This document shows, one piece after another, positions 1-9,917 of a stretch of 64,000 bases of DNA. Made by a program: the position numbers and the translations under genes. How positions within the stretch are numbered: position 1 is the stretch's first letter; the number at the start of each line of letters is the position of its first letter. The notes beneath the pieces are model-generated. The model did no database searches and was not told the DNA's origin. It worked only from the letters and a program-made list of their open reading frames with translations. This DNA comes from Polaromonas sp. OV174 (lineage in GTDB: Bacteria > Pseudomonadota > Gammaproteobacteria > Burkholderiales > Burkholderiaceae_C), in the NCBI RefSeq assembly GCF_900112285.1, contig NZ_FOKZ01000001.1:62001-126000 (forward strand). Direction: 5' to 3'.

Positions 1-228
1 CTGGATCAGCTGGAGGCCAGGTTCACGGGAGTGGACATGGTGCAGATTTCCTGCGCCAAGCTGGTTCGCGTCGATTTTTCTGCCGCAGGCACGCTGCTCA
101 ATTGGGTGTCAGCTCGCGAGGCCGAGAACTGCGCCGTACAGTTCTCGGATGTCAATCGCTTGGTGGCGTCTTTCTTCAATGTGATTGGCATCACTGAACA
201 CGCCAGAGTGCGTGTTCGTCTTGACTGA
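1..228 (+). CDS. STAS-domain protein, C-terminal part (5' truncated by window)
   Basis: The frame is open from the first base, so the gene starts upstream of the window. The visible 75 residues read like the second half of a STAS domain: a beta strand with VDFSAAGTLLNW, a helix, a second strand (NCAVQFSDVNRLVASFFNVIGI) and a short basic-ended tail. STAS proteins act as anti-sigma antagonists or as the MlaB subunit of phospholipid transporters. The part that would separate these is missing. No co-transcribed partner is visible downstream, and a 449-bp gap separates it from mraZ. Confidence 0.6.
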   Translation: MDQLEARFTGVDMVQISCAKLVRVDFSAAGTLLNWVSAREAENCAVQFSDVNRLVASFFNVIGITEHARVRVRLD

Positions 229-677
229 GGTAGATAGCTCCATCAGTCCTTGTTGCGTTGGCGTGCGGTAAATACGGCTTTCCAGCCTTTCGGCACAAGC
301 CACCTCTTTGGTGGTGTCCTCTTTCTGCCTGACAAGGCTTCCCCTTTTCCTATCATTTCTTGCGCTACAGGTTGACTCCGTGTGTCGTTCTCTGTCTGCG
401 CTCACCATCGAGTACTTCCAGCTTGAGAATATTGCTGTGAATCTTGGGTGCACGGTGGGCGTGACAAGTGATGGCTTAAAGATCTACTTTCATTGCTTGC
501 CCTAAGTGCTTAATTTAAAACATCTTTTTGTTTAAACTCAATTTCTGAGAAATACTTCTAAGTCCTTGATTTCATTGAAAAAAAATGTTTCGGATCACTT
601 GCTTGTAAAACGTTTCCTGATAAAGTGGGAAAAAGTGCAATTTGGTGGTGAAAAGTGTTTTCTAAGGATTTTTAGCG
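229..677. other. Intergenic region upstream of the dcw cluster
   Basis: I see no credible gene here; short open frames lack family resemblance and start signals. The region holds a small hairpin (CCACC 300-304 with GGTGG 310-314) that might end the STAS transcript. About 490-600 is strikingly AT-rich. The mra promoter and MraZ-type repeats occupy the last 80 bases and are listed separately. Confidence 0.6.
599..664 (+). promoter_or_regulatory. mra promoter with four GTG repeats at 10-bp spacing (MraZ operator)
   Basis: GTG occurs at 625, 635, 645 and 655, exactly 10 bp apart (GTGGGAAAAA, GTGCAATTTG, GTGGTGAAAA, GTGTTTTCTA). MraZ is known to bind arrays of about 10-bp-spaced G/T-rich repeats in front of its own gene. 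The first repeat overlaps a likely extended -10 (TG-A-TAAAGT, 618-626). A possible -35 is TTGCTT at 599-604 with a 16-bp spacer. Binding here would block RNA polymerase, so autorepression of the dcw operon is the natural inference. Confidence 0.75.
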
Positions 678-1106
678 GTGTTTCAAGGCGCATCATCTCT
701 AGCTCTCGATACCAAGGGTCGGCTTTCTGTGCCAACCCGGTATCGCGACGTGCTGAGCGCGACCGCTTCCAGCCAGATCACCATGACCAAGCATCCGCAC
801 GGTTGCCTGATGATTTTCCCGCGCAATGAATGGGAGCAATTTCGTCAACGCATCAATTCGCTGCCCATGGAGGCACAGTGGTGGAAACGGATTTTTCTGG
901 GCAATGCCATGGATGTCGATATGGATGCGACGGGTCGTGTCCTGGTCTCGCCTGAGCTGCGCGCCGCCGCGGGTATTGGCAAAGACGCGGTATTGCTTGG
1001 CATGGGTAGTTACTTCGAGTTGTGGAACGCTGCAACTTACGCGGCCGAGGAGGCCGAGCAGATGAAGGCAGCGATGCCTGACGTATTTAAAGATTTTTCA
1101 TTCTGA
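678..1106 (+). CDS. mraZ: Transcriptional regulator MraZ
   Basis: 142 residues, the usual MraZ length. Two tandem SpoVT/AbrB-like halves are visible, each with the family D-x-x-GR core: [10 protein letters not shown] near residue 9 and [10 protein letters not shown] near residue 83. The protein forms a ring-shaped oligomer that binds DNA repeats upstream of the dcw operon and represses it. The start is GTG at 678, the position that gives the family N-terminus [16 protein letters not shown] lies 12-16 bases upstream (663-667). It is the first gene of the cluster and is followed after 6 bp by rsmH. Confidence 0.95.
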   Translation: MFQGASSLALDTKGRLSVPTRYRDVLSATASSQITMTKHPHGCLMIFPRNEWEQFRQRINSLPMEAQWWKRIFLGNAMDVDMDATGRVLVSPELRAAAGIGKDAVLLGMGSYFELWNAATYAAEEAEQMKAAMPDVFKDFSF

Positions 1107-1112
1107 AAGAAG

Positions 1113-2033
1113 ATGGTGCAAGACACATGGATACACCGCACCGTCTTGTTGAACGAAGCGATAGCAGCGCTTCAGATCAACCCAGACGGCCATTACATCG
1201 ACGCGACTTTTGGGCGCGGCGGGCATTCACGCCTGTTGCTGTCGCAACTTTCAGGACTCGGACGCCTGACGGCCTTCGACAAGGATCTGGATGCCATCGC
1301 GGAGGCGCAAACCATTGCCGATCCGCGCTTTTCTATTCGTCACGAAGGTTTTATGCATCTGGACCAGCTGCCTGCGGCCAGTGCCGCAGGCGTGCTGATG
1401 GACTTGGGCGTGAGCTCGCCCCAGATCGACAACCCGGAGCGTGGTTTTTCTTTCCGCCAGGAAGGTCCGCTCGACATGCGCATGGATACCACGCGTGGTC
1501 AAAGTGTGGCCGATTGGCTGGTGGACGCTTCCATAGAAACCATGGCGGAGGTGATACGTGACTATGGCGAAGAACGGTTTGCTGGGCCGATTGCAAAGGC
1601 GATTGATCGTTGCCGACAGGAACGGGGCCCTCTTAGAACCACCGCCGAGCTGGCCGAAGTCGTGGCTGGCGCGGTCAAAACCCGCGAGCCGGGCAAGGAT
1701 CCTGCAACGCGCACATTTCAGGCTTTTCGGATTTTCATCAATGCCGAACTTGAAGAGTTGCAACAGGCGCTAGAAGCCTCGCTGAAAGTGCTGCAACCAG
1801 GAGGCCGTCTGGTGGTGATCAGTTTTCATTCACTCGAAGATCGCATCGTCAAGCAATTCATTGCAGGGCATTCGCGCGAGGTGTTTGACAGGCGAGCTCC
1901 CTTTGCGGAGCCCAAGGCCATGAAACTCAAGGCGCTGGGTCGGGTCAAGCCTAGTGAAGAGGAGGTCGCCGGCAATCCACGTTCGCGCAGCGCCGTGATG
2001 CGGGTGGCGGAGCGGACCGGAGTGAGTGCATGA
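1113..2033 (+). CDS. rsmH: 16S rRNA (cytosine-1402-N4)-methyltransferase RsmH (MraW)
   Basis: 306 residues, normal length. SAM-dependent N4-methylation of C1402 in 16S rRNA. The SAM-binding motif [11 protein letters not shown] lies near residue 30, followed by [14 protein letters not shown] near 90, the conserved [14 protein letters not shown] segment and [12 protein letters not shown] near 236, all diagnostic of the MraW family. Start ATG at 1113, 6 bp after the mraZ stop with AAAGAAG as a ribosome site. It holds its standard second position in the dcw cluster. Confidence 0.97.
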   Translation: MVQDTWIHRTVLLNEAIAALQINPDGHYIDATFGRGGHSRLLLSQLSGLGRLTAFDKDLDAIAEAQTIADPRFSIRHEGFMHLDQLPAASAAGVLMDLGVSSPQIDNPERGFSFRQEGPLDMRMDTTRGQSVADWLVDASIETMAEVIRDYGEERFAGPIAKAIDRCRQERGPLRTTAELAEVVAGAVKTREPGKDPATRTFQAFRIFINAELEELQQALEASLKVLQPGGRLVVISFHSLEDRIVKQFIAGHSREVFDRRAPFAEPKAMKLKALGRVKPSEEEVAGNPRSRSAVMRVAERTGVSA

Positions 2034-2112
2034 GGCAGTCGGTTTTCGCCTGCTTGCTCCGGGGGCATCTAGCCTCCTTGGCGTGTGGCGCAGCTAAAAA
2101 AGTGGGGGCCAT

Positions 2113-2415
2113 ATGGCCCGCCTGAATTTCGTGCTTCTGTTGGCCGTGCTGGTCAGTGCGCTGTATCTGGTGCGCACGCAGTATGAGTCGCGTCGACTTT
2201 ATGTGGAGCTTGAAAAGACCAGCGCCCAGAGTCGAAAAATAGAAGTGGAAAATGAGCGCCTGCAGGTGGAAAAACGTGCCCAGGCCACGCCGCTCAGAGT
2301 GGAGCAGCTGGCCAGGGATCGCTTGCACATGCGCACGGCAACGCCCGCCATCACCCAGTATGTGAGCTACAAGGACGCAGCGCCGGCACCAGCAGGGGGT
2401 GCGCCGCATGAGTAA
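2113..2415 (+). CDS. ftsL: Cell division protein FtsL
   Basis: 100-residue bitopic membrane protein: a short N-terminus, one membrane segment at about residues 3-20 (LNFVLLLAVLVSALYLV), then a periplasmic coiled coil rich in Glu, Lys and Leu (about 27-75). FtsL joins FtsB and FtsQ in the divisome complex that activates FtsWI. Start ATG at 2113 has a GGGGGCC ribosome site 5 bases upstream. Its 3' end overlaps ftsI in an ATGAGTAA junction, indicating translational coupling. Confidence 0.92.
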   Translation: MARLNFVLLLAVLVSALYLVRTQYESRRLYVELEKTSAQSRKIEVENERLQVEKRAQATPLRVEQLARDRLHMRTATPAITQYVSYKDAAPAPAGGAPHE

Positions 2416-4141
2416 AAGCGTTCTCTACACCTCCAGTCCTTTGCTGGCCAGCAAAACACCCGTCTGGCGCAGCAAGTTCATCGTGGCCAGCATTGCGCTG
2501 GCTTTTACCGGTCTGGCAGGCAGGGCCGCCTATATTCAGGTGTTTGGGAATGATTTTTTCCAGCGCCAGGGCGAGGTTCGCTTTGCCCGGACGCTGGAGT
2601 TGCCCGCTAACCGTGGCCGGATCCTGGATCGCAATGGTCTGATTCTCGCTTCCAGCGTGCCTGCGCCCAGTATTTGGGCCATTCCGGAGGATGTCGAGGC
2701 AAGCAAGGAGCAGCTCGCAACCTTGGCCAAACTGTTGGAGATGCCGCCGGCCGAGCTGAAGAAAAAGCTGGGAGATGAAGATAAAACCTTTGTCTGGATA
2801 AAGCGCCAGGTTGACGAGCCCATCGCCCAGAAAATTCATGCGCTGGGCATCAAAGGCCTCTATCAGCGCAAGGAATACAAGCGCAAATATCCCGAAGGCG
2901 AGGCGGCAGCGCATGTGGTTGGCTTCACGAATGTCGAAGACAAGGGGCAGGAGGGCATTGAACTGGCCTTTAACCAGGAGCTGTCGGGCAAGGCCGGTTC
3001 ACGGCGTGTGATCAAGGACAGGCTGGGCCGCGTGGTCGAGGGCGTTGGGGAGCAAGTGCCGCCGGTTGAAGGCAAAGATATTCAGCTGAGCGTCGACAGC
3101 AAGGTGCAGTTTTTTGCCTATCAGAAGCTGCGTGATGCCGTGACCGCGCGCAAGGCCAAGGCCGGCAGCGTGGTCGTGCTCGATACCATCACCGGAGAAG
3201 TGCTGGCGCTTGCCAACTACCCGAGCTATGTGCCCGACAAGCGTCAAAATTTGACCGGTGAACAGCTGCGCAACCGGGCCCTGACCGACACCTTCGAGCC
3301 TGGCTCAACGATGAAGCCGATCACGGTGGCGATGGCCCTGGAAGCCGGCCGAGTTAAGCCGCAAACCCTCATCGAAACCGGTCCGGGCCGCTTCAGCATG
3401 GGCGGCTTCACCATTAGCGATACCCATAACTACGGCACCTTGACCGTTGAGGGCGTGATTCAGAAATCCAGCAACGTCGGTGCGCTGAAAATTGCACAGA
3501 AGATGACTCCGCACGAGATGTGGGACACCTACGTTGCCTTGGGTTATGGCCAGAAACCTCAAATCCAGTTCCCTGGTGCGGTGACCGGCCGGCTGCGGCC
3601 GTGGAAAACCTGGCGGCCGATAGAGCAGGCGACCATGTCTTATGGCTATGGTCTTTCGGCCTCCTTGTTTCAGATGGCGCATTCCTACACTTCCTTCGCC
3701 CACGATGGGCAGATCATTCCGGTCACCATCCTCAAGAGCAGCGAGCCTGCGGTTGGCGTCAGGGTATTTTCCGCAGAGAACGCGCTTGCGGTGCGCCGCA
3801 TGCTGCAAATGGCAGCCGCACCGGGCGGTACCGGTCAGCGAGCGCAGACCATCGGCTATTCGGTGGGCGGCAAATCAGGAACCGCACACAAGCAGGTTGG
3901 CAAAGGTTACGCCAGCAACAAATACCGCGCCTGGTTTACCGGCATGGCACCTATCGAGGCGCCGCGCATCATTGTTGCAGTGATGATTGATGAGCCTAGC
4001 GATGGCCAATACTATGGCGGCCTCGCAGCCGCTCCGGTGTTTAGTGAGGTGGTGCAGCAGACGCTGCGCATGATGGGAGTGCAGCCGGACATGAGCGTCA
4101 AGCCGCAAATTGTGACGCAAGCTGTGGAGGAGTCCTTTTGA
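2408..4141 (+). CDS. ftsI: Peptidoglycan D,D-transpeptidase FtsI (PBP3)
   Basis: 577 residues. One N-terminal membrane anchor (about 20-42), a dimerization/pedestal region with the RGRILDRNG box, then a transpeptidase domain with the three penicillin-binding motifs: STMK near 300, SSN near 353 and KSGT near 488. It cross-links septal peptidoglycan in the periplasm with FtsW. I chose ATG 2408 (MSKSVLYTSS), which overlaps the ftsL stop; a GTG three codons upstream is possible but gives an atypical N-terminus. The stop overlaps the murE start. Confidence 0.96.
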   Translation: MSKSVLYTSSPLLASKTPVWRSKFIVASIALAFTGLAGRAAYIQVFGNDFFQRQGEVRFARTLELPANRGRILDRNGLILASSVPAPSIWAIPEDVEASKEQLATLAKLLEMPPAELKKKLGDEDKTFVWIKRQVDEPIAQKIHALGIKGLYQRKEYKRKYPEGEAAAHVVGFTNVEDKGQEGIELAFNQELSGKAGSRRVIKDRLGRVVEGVGEQVPPVEGKDIQLSVDSKVQFFAYQKLRDAVTARKAKAGSVVVLDTITGEVLALANYPSYVPDKRQNLTGEQLRNRALTDTFEPGSTMKPITVAMALEAGRVKPQTLIETGPGRFSMGGFTISDTHNYGTLTVEGVIQKSSNVGALKIAQKMTPHEMWDTYVALGYGQKPQIQFPGAVTGRLRPWKTWRPIEQATMSYGYGLSASLFQMAHSYTSFAHDGQIIPVTILKSSEPAVGVRVFSAENALAVRRMLQMAAAPGGTGQRAQTIGYSVGGKSGTAHKQVGKGYASNKYRAWFTGMAPIEAPRIIVAVMIDEPSDGQYYGGLAAAPVFSEVVQQTLRMMGVQPDMSVKPQIVTQAVEESF

Positions 4142-5637
4142 TAACCCAACTCCATAACCCTGAGCAAGCGGCCCGCTGGTTGCGCGAGCGCGTTACCGGC
4201 AGCCTTTGCACGGACAGCCGCGGGGTGGGTAGTGGCGACGGTTTCATTGCCTGGCCTGGCGCGGCAACGGATGGCCGCAAGTATGTCGGTGCCGCGCTGG
4301 CAGCGGGTGCGCAGGCTTGTCTGGTTGAGCATGAGGGCGCTGCTGCTTACGGCTTCACGGATGAGCGAGTCGCCACCTATAAGGGGCTGAAGGCCGCTAC
4401 TGGCCCCATTGCCGCCGCGTATTTTGATGGGCCTAGCCAGCAATTGCAGGTCGTGGCCGTCACCGGAACCAACGGAAAGACTTCCACCGCCTGGTGGCTG
4501 GCGCAGGCGCTGGGCCGACTGGGGAAAAAATGTGGTGTCGTCGGTACCTTGGGTATCGGTGAGCCTGGTGCCATGGTCTCCAATGGCCTGACAACGCCCG
4601 ACCCGGTGTTGCTGCAGCAGCAGCTGCGGCGCTTTGTGGCGGAAGGCTTTAGCGCCTGTGCGTTGGAAGCCTCATCGATAGGGATCGTCGAGCGGCGTCT
4701 GGATGCGACTGCCATACAGGTCGCGATGTTTACCAATTTCACGCAGGACCATCTCGACTACCACGCCTCGATGCAGGACTATTGGGAAGCCAAGAGAATG
4801 CTGTTCGACTGGCCCGGCTTGAAGGCGACAGTGATCAATGTCGACGATATCAAAGGCCTTGAGTTGAGCCGCTCGCTGGTTGACGCGGGCCTGGATGTCT
4901 GGACGTTTTCATGCGGCAGGCCAGCTCGACTGCAGGCGCAGGAAATTCATCACGATACGCATGGCCTAAGCTTTGACGTGCTCGAAGGCGCAGAACGCCA
5001 CAGAATTTCAGCCAGGCTGGTGGGGCAGTACAACGTGTCCAATCTGCTGGGTGTTATCGCCGCCCTGCGCGCCATGGGCATGCCTCTGGTCGATGCGGTA
5101 GGCGCTTGCGGCGATCTGCTGCCAGTGCCGGGGCGCACGGAAACCATTGCGGCAGAAGGCTTGCCACTGGTCGTCATCGATTACGCGCACACGCCAGACG
5201 CGCTGGAGAAGGTGCTCACGGCGCTCAGGCCGGTGGCATCGAGCCGCGGCGGCCAGCTCTGGTGTGTCTTTGGTTGCGGCGGTGACCGCGATGCCAGCAA
5301 ACGGCCCTTGATGGCCGCGGTCGCTGAAGTGCATGCCGACCAGGTGGTGGTGACCAGCGACAACCCGCGCAGCGAAAACCCGCTGACCATCATTGGCCAG
5401 ATCTTGCTGGGCTTGAGTCACCGGGATGCCGTGCATGTGCAGGCCGACCGTGCCGCTGCAATTGCCCATGCGCTAAGCCTGGCGCAAGCGCAGGATGTGG
5501 TGCTGCTGGCAGGCAAGGGCCATGAGGCTTATCAGGAGATTCAAGGGGTGAAGCACCCTTTTTCTGATCACGTGCATGCGCAAGCCGCTCTGGACCTCGC
5601 AAAAGCCGGGCGCCTGGCAGAGGGAGGCGGCGCATGA
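4138..5637 (+). CDS. murE: UDP-MurNAc-tripeptide ligase MurE (meso-diaminopimelate-adding)
   Basis: 499 residues. Cytoplasmic ATP-dependent addition of the third stem-peptide residue. Three Mur ligase domains; P-loop TGTNGKTST near residue 109, the ELE-type ASSIGIVERR segment near 180, and the DNPR motif (TSDNPRSENP) near 405, which in this family marks specificity for meso-diaminopimelate rather than lysine. The start is the unusual codon TTG at 4138, overlapping the ftsI stop, with GGAGGAG 8-14 bases upstream; no ATG in frame gives the family N-terminus. The 3' end overlaps murF by 4 bp. Confidence 0.94.
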   Translation: MITQLHNPEQAARWLRERVTGSLCTDSRGVGSGDGFIAWPGAATDGRKYVGAALAAGAQACLVEHEGAAAYGFTDERVATYKGLKAATGPIAAAYFDGPSQQLQVVAVTGTNGKTSTAWWLAQALGRLGKKCGVVGTLGIGEPGAMVSNGLTTPDPVLLQQQLRRFVAEGFSACALEASSIGIVERRLDATAIQVAMFTNFTQDHLDYHASMQDYWEAKRMLFDWPGLKATVINVDDIKGLELSRSLVDAGLDVWTFSCGRPARLQAQEIHHDTHGLSFDVLEGAERHRISARLVGQYNVSNLLGVIAALRAMGMPLVDAVGACGDLLPVPGRTETIAAEGLPLVVIDYAHTPDALEKVLTALRPVASSRGGQLWCVFGCGGDRDASKRPLMAAVAEVHADQVVVTSDNPRSENPLTIIGQILLGLSHRDAVHVQADRAAAIAHALSLAQAQDVVLLAGKGHEAYQEIQGVKHPFSDHVHAQAALDLAKAGRLAEGGGA

Positions 5638-7034
5638 TGAACTTGCAGCAAGCACTGAGCTGCCTGGCGCAGGCCAGGCTGGTGGGCGATGGCTCGGTGA
5701 CGCTTTCGCGCGTGCACACCGATACGCGCAGCCTGCAGCCGGGTGATTTGTTCGTGGCGCTCAAGGGCGATCGTTTTGATGCCCATGAATTTTTGTCCCA
5801 GGCCAAGGCGCAAGGCGCCGTGGCGGCGATTGCCCAGCATGGCTTGCTTGAGGCTGGCTTGCCCGGTCTGGAAGTGGCCGATTCCCGGCTGGCGCTGGGG
5901 CAACTGGCAGCTGGCTGGCGTTCGCAGTTCGGTTTGCCGCTGATCGCGGTGACAGGCAGCAATGGCAAAACCACGGTCACGCAGATGATTGCGGCTATTT
6001 TGCGGGCCTGGAAGTCGGATCAGGCCTTTGCCACCGAAGGCAATCTCAACAATGACATCGGCGTACCGCTGACGCTGCTGCGACTGCGGGCTTCACATCA
6101 GGTGGGCGTGGTCGAGCTGGGCATGAACCACCCTGGTGAGATCGCCTATCTGGCGGACTTGGCCAGACCCACCGTGGCCTTGGTCAACAACGCGCAAAGA
6201 GAGCACCTTGAGTTCATGACAACCGTCGAGGCGGTTGCTCAGGAAAACGGCGCAGTGATTCAGTCCCTGGCGGCCAGTGGCATCGCCGTTTTCCCTGCTG
6301 ATGATGATTACAGCGCGGTCTGGCGCGGCCTGGCGGGTTCACGCAAGGTCCTGACCTTCGCGCTGGCTGGCCCGGCGGATGTCACCGCCCAGGCGCACTG
6401 GCACGGCGACTGCTGGCAGGTGGCCGCGCAAACGCCGTCCGGCCCGCTTGAATTTCCCCTGCATATCGCCGGCCGGCACAACGTCAAGAATGCTTTGGCC
6501 GCCATCGCTTGTGCGCTTGCTGCGGGCGTGCCTCTGTCTTCTATTGCGGTCGGATTGTCAGCATTTGCACCGGTCAAGGGGCGGTCGCGTGCCATTCCCG
6601 TTTTCTTCCAGGGTCGCGTGCTGACCCTGATTGACGACACTTACAATGCCAACCCCGATTCCATGCAGGCCGCCATTGAGGTGCTGGCCGAATTGCCCGG
6701 CCCGCATTTGCTGGTCATGGGTGACATGGGTGAGGTTGGCGACCAGGGCCCCCGCTTCCATGAGGAGGCCGGTCGGCATGCCCGCGCGCTGGGCATTGAA
6801 AAGCTCTTCACGCTGGGTGCGCAGTCGCAAGGCGCGGCCAGCGCTTTCGGCGCCGGGCGCCATTTCGGCGAGATGGATGAGCTGGTCGAGGCCGTACTGG
6901 CAGAGCTACCTCATGCGGGCAGCGTGCTGGTGAAGGGCTCGCGTTTCATGAAGATGGAGCGCGTCGTTCAGGCCATTGCGGCCATGGCCGATCAAATACA
7001 ACAACATAGCAAGGAAGAGCCTCATGCTGCTTAG
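5634..7034 (+). CDS. murF: UDP-MurNAc-tripeptide:D-Ala-D-Ala ligase MurF
   Basis: 466 residues, normal length. Adds the D-Ala-D-Ala dipeptide to the UDP-MurNAc-tripeptide, the last cytoplasmic step of the nucleotide precursor. Visible are the N-terminal substrate domain ([19 protein letters not shown]), P-loop TGSNGKTT near residue 106, [13 protein letters not shown] near 138, and the C-terminal domain with [11 protein letters not shown] near 336 and GDMGEVG. Start ATG 5634 overlaps murE; the end overlaps mraY by 11 bp. Confidence 0.96.
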   Translation: MMNLQQALSCLAQARLVGDGSVTLSRVHTDTRSLQPGDLFVALKGDRFDAHEFLSQAKAQGAVAAIAQHGLLEAGLPGLEVADSRLALGQLAAGWRSQFGLPLIAVTGSNGKTTVTQMIAAILRAWKSDQAFATEGNLNNDIGVPLTLLRLRASHQVGVVELGMNHPGEIAYLADLARPTVALVNNAQREHLEFMTTVEAVAQENGAVIQSLAASGIAVFPADDDYSAVWRGLAGSRKVLTFALAGPADVTAQAHWHGDCWQVAAQTPSGPLEFPLHIAGRHNVKNALAAIACALAAGVPLSSIAVGLSAFAPVKGRSRAIPVFFQGRVLTLIDDTYNANPDSMQAAIEVLAELPGPHLLVMGDMGEVGDQGPRFHEEAGRHARALGIEKLFTLGAQSQGAASAFGAGRHFGEMDELVEAVLAELPHAGSVLVKGSRFMKMERVVQAIAAMADQIQQHSKEEPHAA

Positions 7035-8202
7035 TCTGGCCCAGTGGCTCCAGTCAATTTCCCCTGAATTTGCTTCTTTCAGGGTGTTTCAGTACCTGAC
7101 ATTTCGGGCCGTCATGGCCGCACTCACCTCTTTGCTGATAGGCCTGCTGGCGGGTCCTTTCGTGATTCGTCGCCTGATCGCACTGAAGATTGGCCAGCCT
7201 ATCCGTGAATACGCCATGCAGACGCACTTGAGCAAAAGCGGCACGCCCACCATGGGCGGCGTGCTGATACTGCTGTCGATTGGCATGTCGACGCTGTTGT
7301 GGTCCGACCTGTCGAATCGTTTCGTCTGGATTGTGCTGCTGGTCACCCTGGGTTTTGGCGCCATAGGCTGGGCCGATGACTGGCGCAAAGTGGTTCACAA
7401 AGATCCGGAAGGCATGCGCTCGCGCGAAAAGTATCTGTGGCAGTCCCTCATTGGCCTGATGGCTGCGCTGTATCTGGTGTTCAGCATCTCCGAGAGTTCC
7501 AACCTGCGCGTGCTGGAGCTTTTCGTCAGCTGGGTGCAGTCCGGTTTTGATGTGAACTTGCCGCCTAAGGCTGGGCTGCTGGTGCCCTTCGTCAAGGAAG
7601 TGAGCTATCCGCTGGGCGTGTTTGGTTTCGTGATCCTGACTTATCTGGTGATTGTGGGCTCCAGCAATGCCGTCAACCTGACCGACGGTCTGGATGGCCT
7701 GGCCATCATGCCGGTGGTGATGGTGGGTTCCGCGCTGGGCGTCTTCGCCTATGTGACCGGCAGCTCGGTGTATTCCAAATACCTGCTCTTTCCGCATATT
7801 CCGGGTTCGGGCGAGTTGATGATTTTTTGTGCCGCCATGGCCGGCGCCGGTCTGGCCTTTTTGTGGTTCAACACCCACCCGGCACAGGTTTTCATGGGCG
7901 ACGTAGGCGCCCTGGCGCTGGGTGCTGCGCTGGGCACCATTGCAGTCATCGTGCGACAGGAAATTGTGCTGGCCATCATGGGCGGCATCTTTGTCGTCGA
8001 GGCCCTTTCCGTCATGCTGCAGGTGACCTGGTTCAAGTTCACCAAAAAACGCTTTGGCGAAGGACGGCGGCTGCTCAAGATGGCGCCGCTGCATCACCAT
8101 TTCGAGAAAAGTGGCTGGAAGGAAACGCAGGTCGTGGTCCGTTTCTGGATCATCACCATGCTGCTGTGCCTGATTGGTCTTTCAACGCTCAAGCTGAGAT
8201 GA
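7024..8202 (+). CDS. mraY: Phospho-MurNAc-pentapeptide translocase MraY
   Basis: 392 residues with about ten membrane helices. Transfers phospho-MurNAc-pentapeptide from UDP to undecaprenyl phosphate, forming lipid I. Diagnostic motifs: [10 protein letters not shown] near 75, WADDWRK near 117 with the Asp pair, [10 protein letters not shown] near 218, [10 protein letters not shown] near 291, and the HHH cluster [12 protein letters not shown] near 355. Start ATG 7024 (MLLSLAQWL) has a GGAAGAG ribosome site inside the end of murF. The 4-bp ATGA overlap leads into murD. Confidence 0.96.
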   Translation: MLLSLAQWLQSISPEFASFRVFQYLTFRAVMAALTSLLIGLLAGPFVIRRLIALKIGQPIREYAMQTHLSKSGTPTMGGVLILLSIGMSTLLWSDLSNRFVWIVLLVTLGFGAIGWADDWRKVVHKDPEGMRSREKYLWQSLIGLMAALYLVFSISESSNLRVLELFVSWVQSGFDVNLPPKAGLLVPFVKEVSYPLGVFGFVILTYLVIVGSSNAVNLTDGLDGLAIMPVVMVGSALGVFAYVTGSSVYSKYLLFPHIPGSGELMIFCAAMAGAGLAFLWFNTHPAQVFMGDVGALALGAALGTIAVIVRQEIVLAIMGGIFVVEALSVMLQVTWFKFTKKRFGEGRRLLKMAPLHHHFEKSGWKETQVVVRFWIITMLLCLIGLSTLKLR

Positions 8203-9917
8203 AATACCTCGCGCAAAAAAACATTCTTGTCCTGGGGCTGGGCGCTTCCGGCCTGGCGCTGGCGCGCTGGTGCGTGCGTTGCGGCGCGCAGGTCACCGTG
8301 GCCGACACCCGCGCCCAGCCACCTCAACTGCAGGCCCTGCGCGACAGTTTGCCAGCCGCGACCTTTGTTCAGTCGGCGATGGATGAAAGCTTGCTTGCCG
8401 ATGTGGCGTTCGATCTGGTGCTGAAAAGCCCAGGGCTGTCGCCTGCGTCCGTGGCGGGTGTGATCCATGCCGCTGAGGCCAGGGGCATCGCCCGTGGCAA
8501 TGAGCTTAGTCTGTTTGCCCAGGCACTGGTCGATCTGAAAGAGGCATGGGGCTATACCCCCAAGGTCATAGGCATTACCGGTACCAACGGCAAGACCACC
8601 GTGACCTCGCTCACCGGCCAGCTGGTGCAACGCGCCGGCAAGTCCGTGGCTGTGGCCGGCAATATCGGCCCGACGCTGCTGGACACCCTGGCAGAAAAAC
8701 TGGATCAAGAGCCGGAGCCGGAGCCGGAGCTGGTTCCAGAGCCAGACCAGCTTCAAGCTGGCACCAGCATTGAGCCGGCGAATGAGGTGACTGTGCTGGT
8801 AGCGCCATCAGAGCATATGGATGCCGAGCCCAGCGAGCCGGGCGAGTCAGTGGACAGTGAGGCGTTGGCAGAAGCGCTCATCGCGCCGGCGCAGCCACCT
8901 CAGGCAGCTGCGCGGGTTTTTTCAGTTCTACCTGAGGTCTGGGTGCTGGAGCTGTCCAGCTTTCAGCTCGAAGGCGTCAAGAACTTCGAGCCCACGACGG
9001 CAACGGTGCTGAATGTGACGCAGGATCACCTGGACTGGCACGAAACCCTGGCGGCCTATGCGGCTGCCAAGGCCAATGTCTACGGCCATACCGGTTTGAT
9101 GCTGTTGAATCGCGATGACCCGCTGGTCATGGCCGCCATGCCACCACAGCTTGCCCCCGCTAGGAACAAACCGGCTTCCCGCCCCTATGTTTCCTTTGGC
9201 AGCGGTGAGCCGCAGCGCCCCGGCGACTACGGCATTGAAACCGTCAATGGCATGGCCTGGCTGGTGCGAGCCATGGAAGCGGATGAGACCATCAAACGTC
9301 GCAAGGGTGAGGAGGTCGAGCTTTTCATCCAGCGCCTGATGCCTATTGATGCCTTGCGCATTCGTGGCCGCCATAACGCCACCAATGCGCTTGCCGCGCT
9401 GGCACTGGCCACTGCGGCGGGTTGCCCGCTGGCGCCCATGCTGCACGGCCTGCGGGAATACCGCGGCGAGCCGCACCGCGTGGAATCGGTGGCGGTGATC
9501 AATGAGGTGGAGTATTTTGACGACAGCAAAGGCACCAATGTGGGCGCGACGGTGGCGGCACTGGCCGGCCTGGGCGCCGAACGCCGGCTGGTGCTGATTT
9601 TGGGCGGCGAAGGCAAGGGCCAGGATTTCTCACCGCTGGCCGATCCGGTGTCGCGCCATGCCAGGGCCGTGGTCTTGATAGGGCGCGATGCCCCCATGAT
9701 CCGGGCCGCGCTGCAGCCAAGCCATGTCACCTTGCTGGACGCCAGCTCCATGCAGCAAGCCGTCATGGTCGCGGCGCAGCAGGCGGAATCCGGCGATGCC
9801 GTCCTGATGTCGCCGGCCTGTGCCAGTTTTGACATGTTCGACAACTACGAACACCGGGCGCAGGTTTTTTGCGAAGCGGTGCAGGCGCTGGCGCATGAGC
9901 AGGGGGCTGTGCTGTGA
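8199..9917 (+). CDS. murD: UDP-MurNAc-L-alanine:D-glutamate ligase MurD, with long insertions
   Basis: 572 residues, against about 440 for typical MurD. Adds D-Glu to UDP-MurNAc-L-Ala. N-terminal Rossmann-like UDP domain ([15 protein letters not shown]), P-loop GTNGKTT near residue 127, NIGP near 155, LELSSFQLE near 248 and DDSKGTN near 441 are intact. Between NIGP and LELSSFQLE sits an insertion of about 75 residues (about 167-240), starting with a Pro/Glu run ([13 protein letters not shown]) and then an acidic, Ala/Pro-rich stretch. A further expansion of some 30 residues follows near 310-380. All catalytic motifs are present, so it is probably active. Coupled by overlap to mraY and ftsW. 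Confidence 0.94.
   Translation: MKYLAQKNILVLGLGASGLALARWCVRCGAQVTVADTRAQPPQLQALRDSLPAATFVQSAMDESLLADVAFDLVLKSPGLSPASVAGVIHAAEARGIARGNELSLFAQALVDLKEAWGYTPKVIGITGTNGKTTVTSLTGQLVQRAGKSVAVAGNIGPTLLDTLAEKLDQEPEPEPELVPEPDQLQAGTSIEPANEVTVLVAPSEHMDAEPSEPGESVDSEALAEALIAPAQPPQAAARVFSVLPEVWVLELSSFQLEGVKNFEPTTATVLNVTQDHLDWHETLAAYAAAKANVYGHTGLMLLNRDDPLVMAAMPPQLAPARNKPASRPYVSFGSGEPQRPGDYGIETVNGMAWLVRAMEADETIKRRKGEEVELFIQRLMPIDALRIRGRHNATNALAALALATAAGCPLAPMLHGLREYRGEPHRVESVAVINEVEYFDDSKGTNVGATVAALAGLGAERRLVLILGGEGKGQDFSPLADPVSRHARAVVLIGRDAPMIRAALQPSHVTLLDASSMQQAVMVAAQQAESGDAVLMSPACASFDMFDNYEHRAQVFCEAVQALAHEQGAVL

Noticed and set aside
308-505. Open frame of 65 codons between the STAS gene and mraZ
   Set aside because: No ribosome site, no family resemblance and unusual composition; overlaps another equally weak frame on the other strand.
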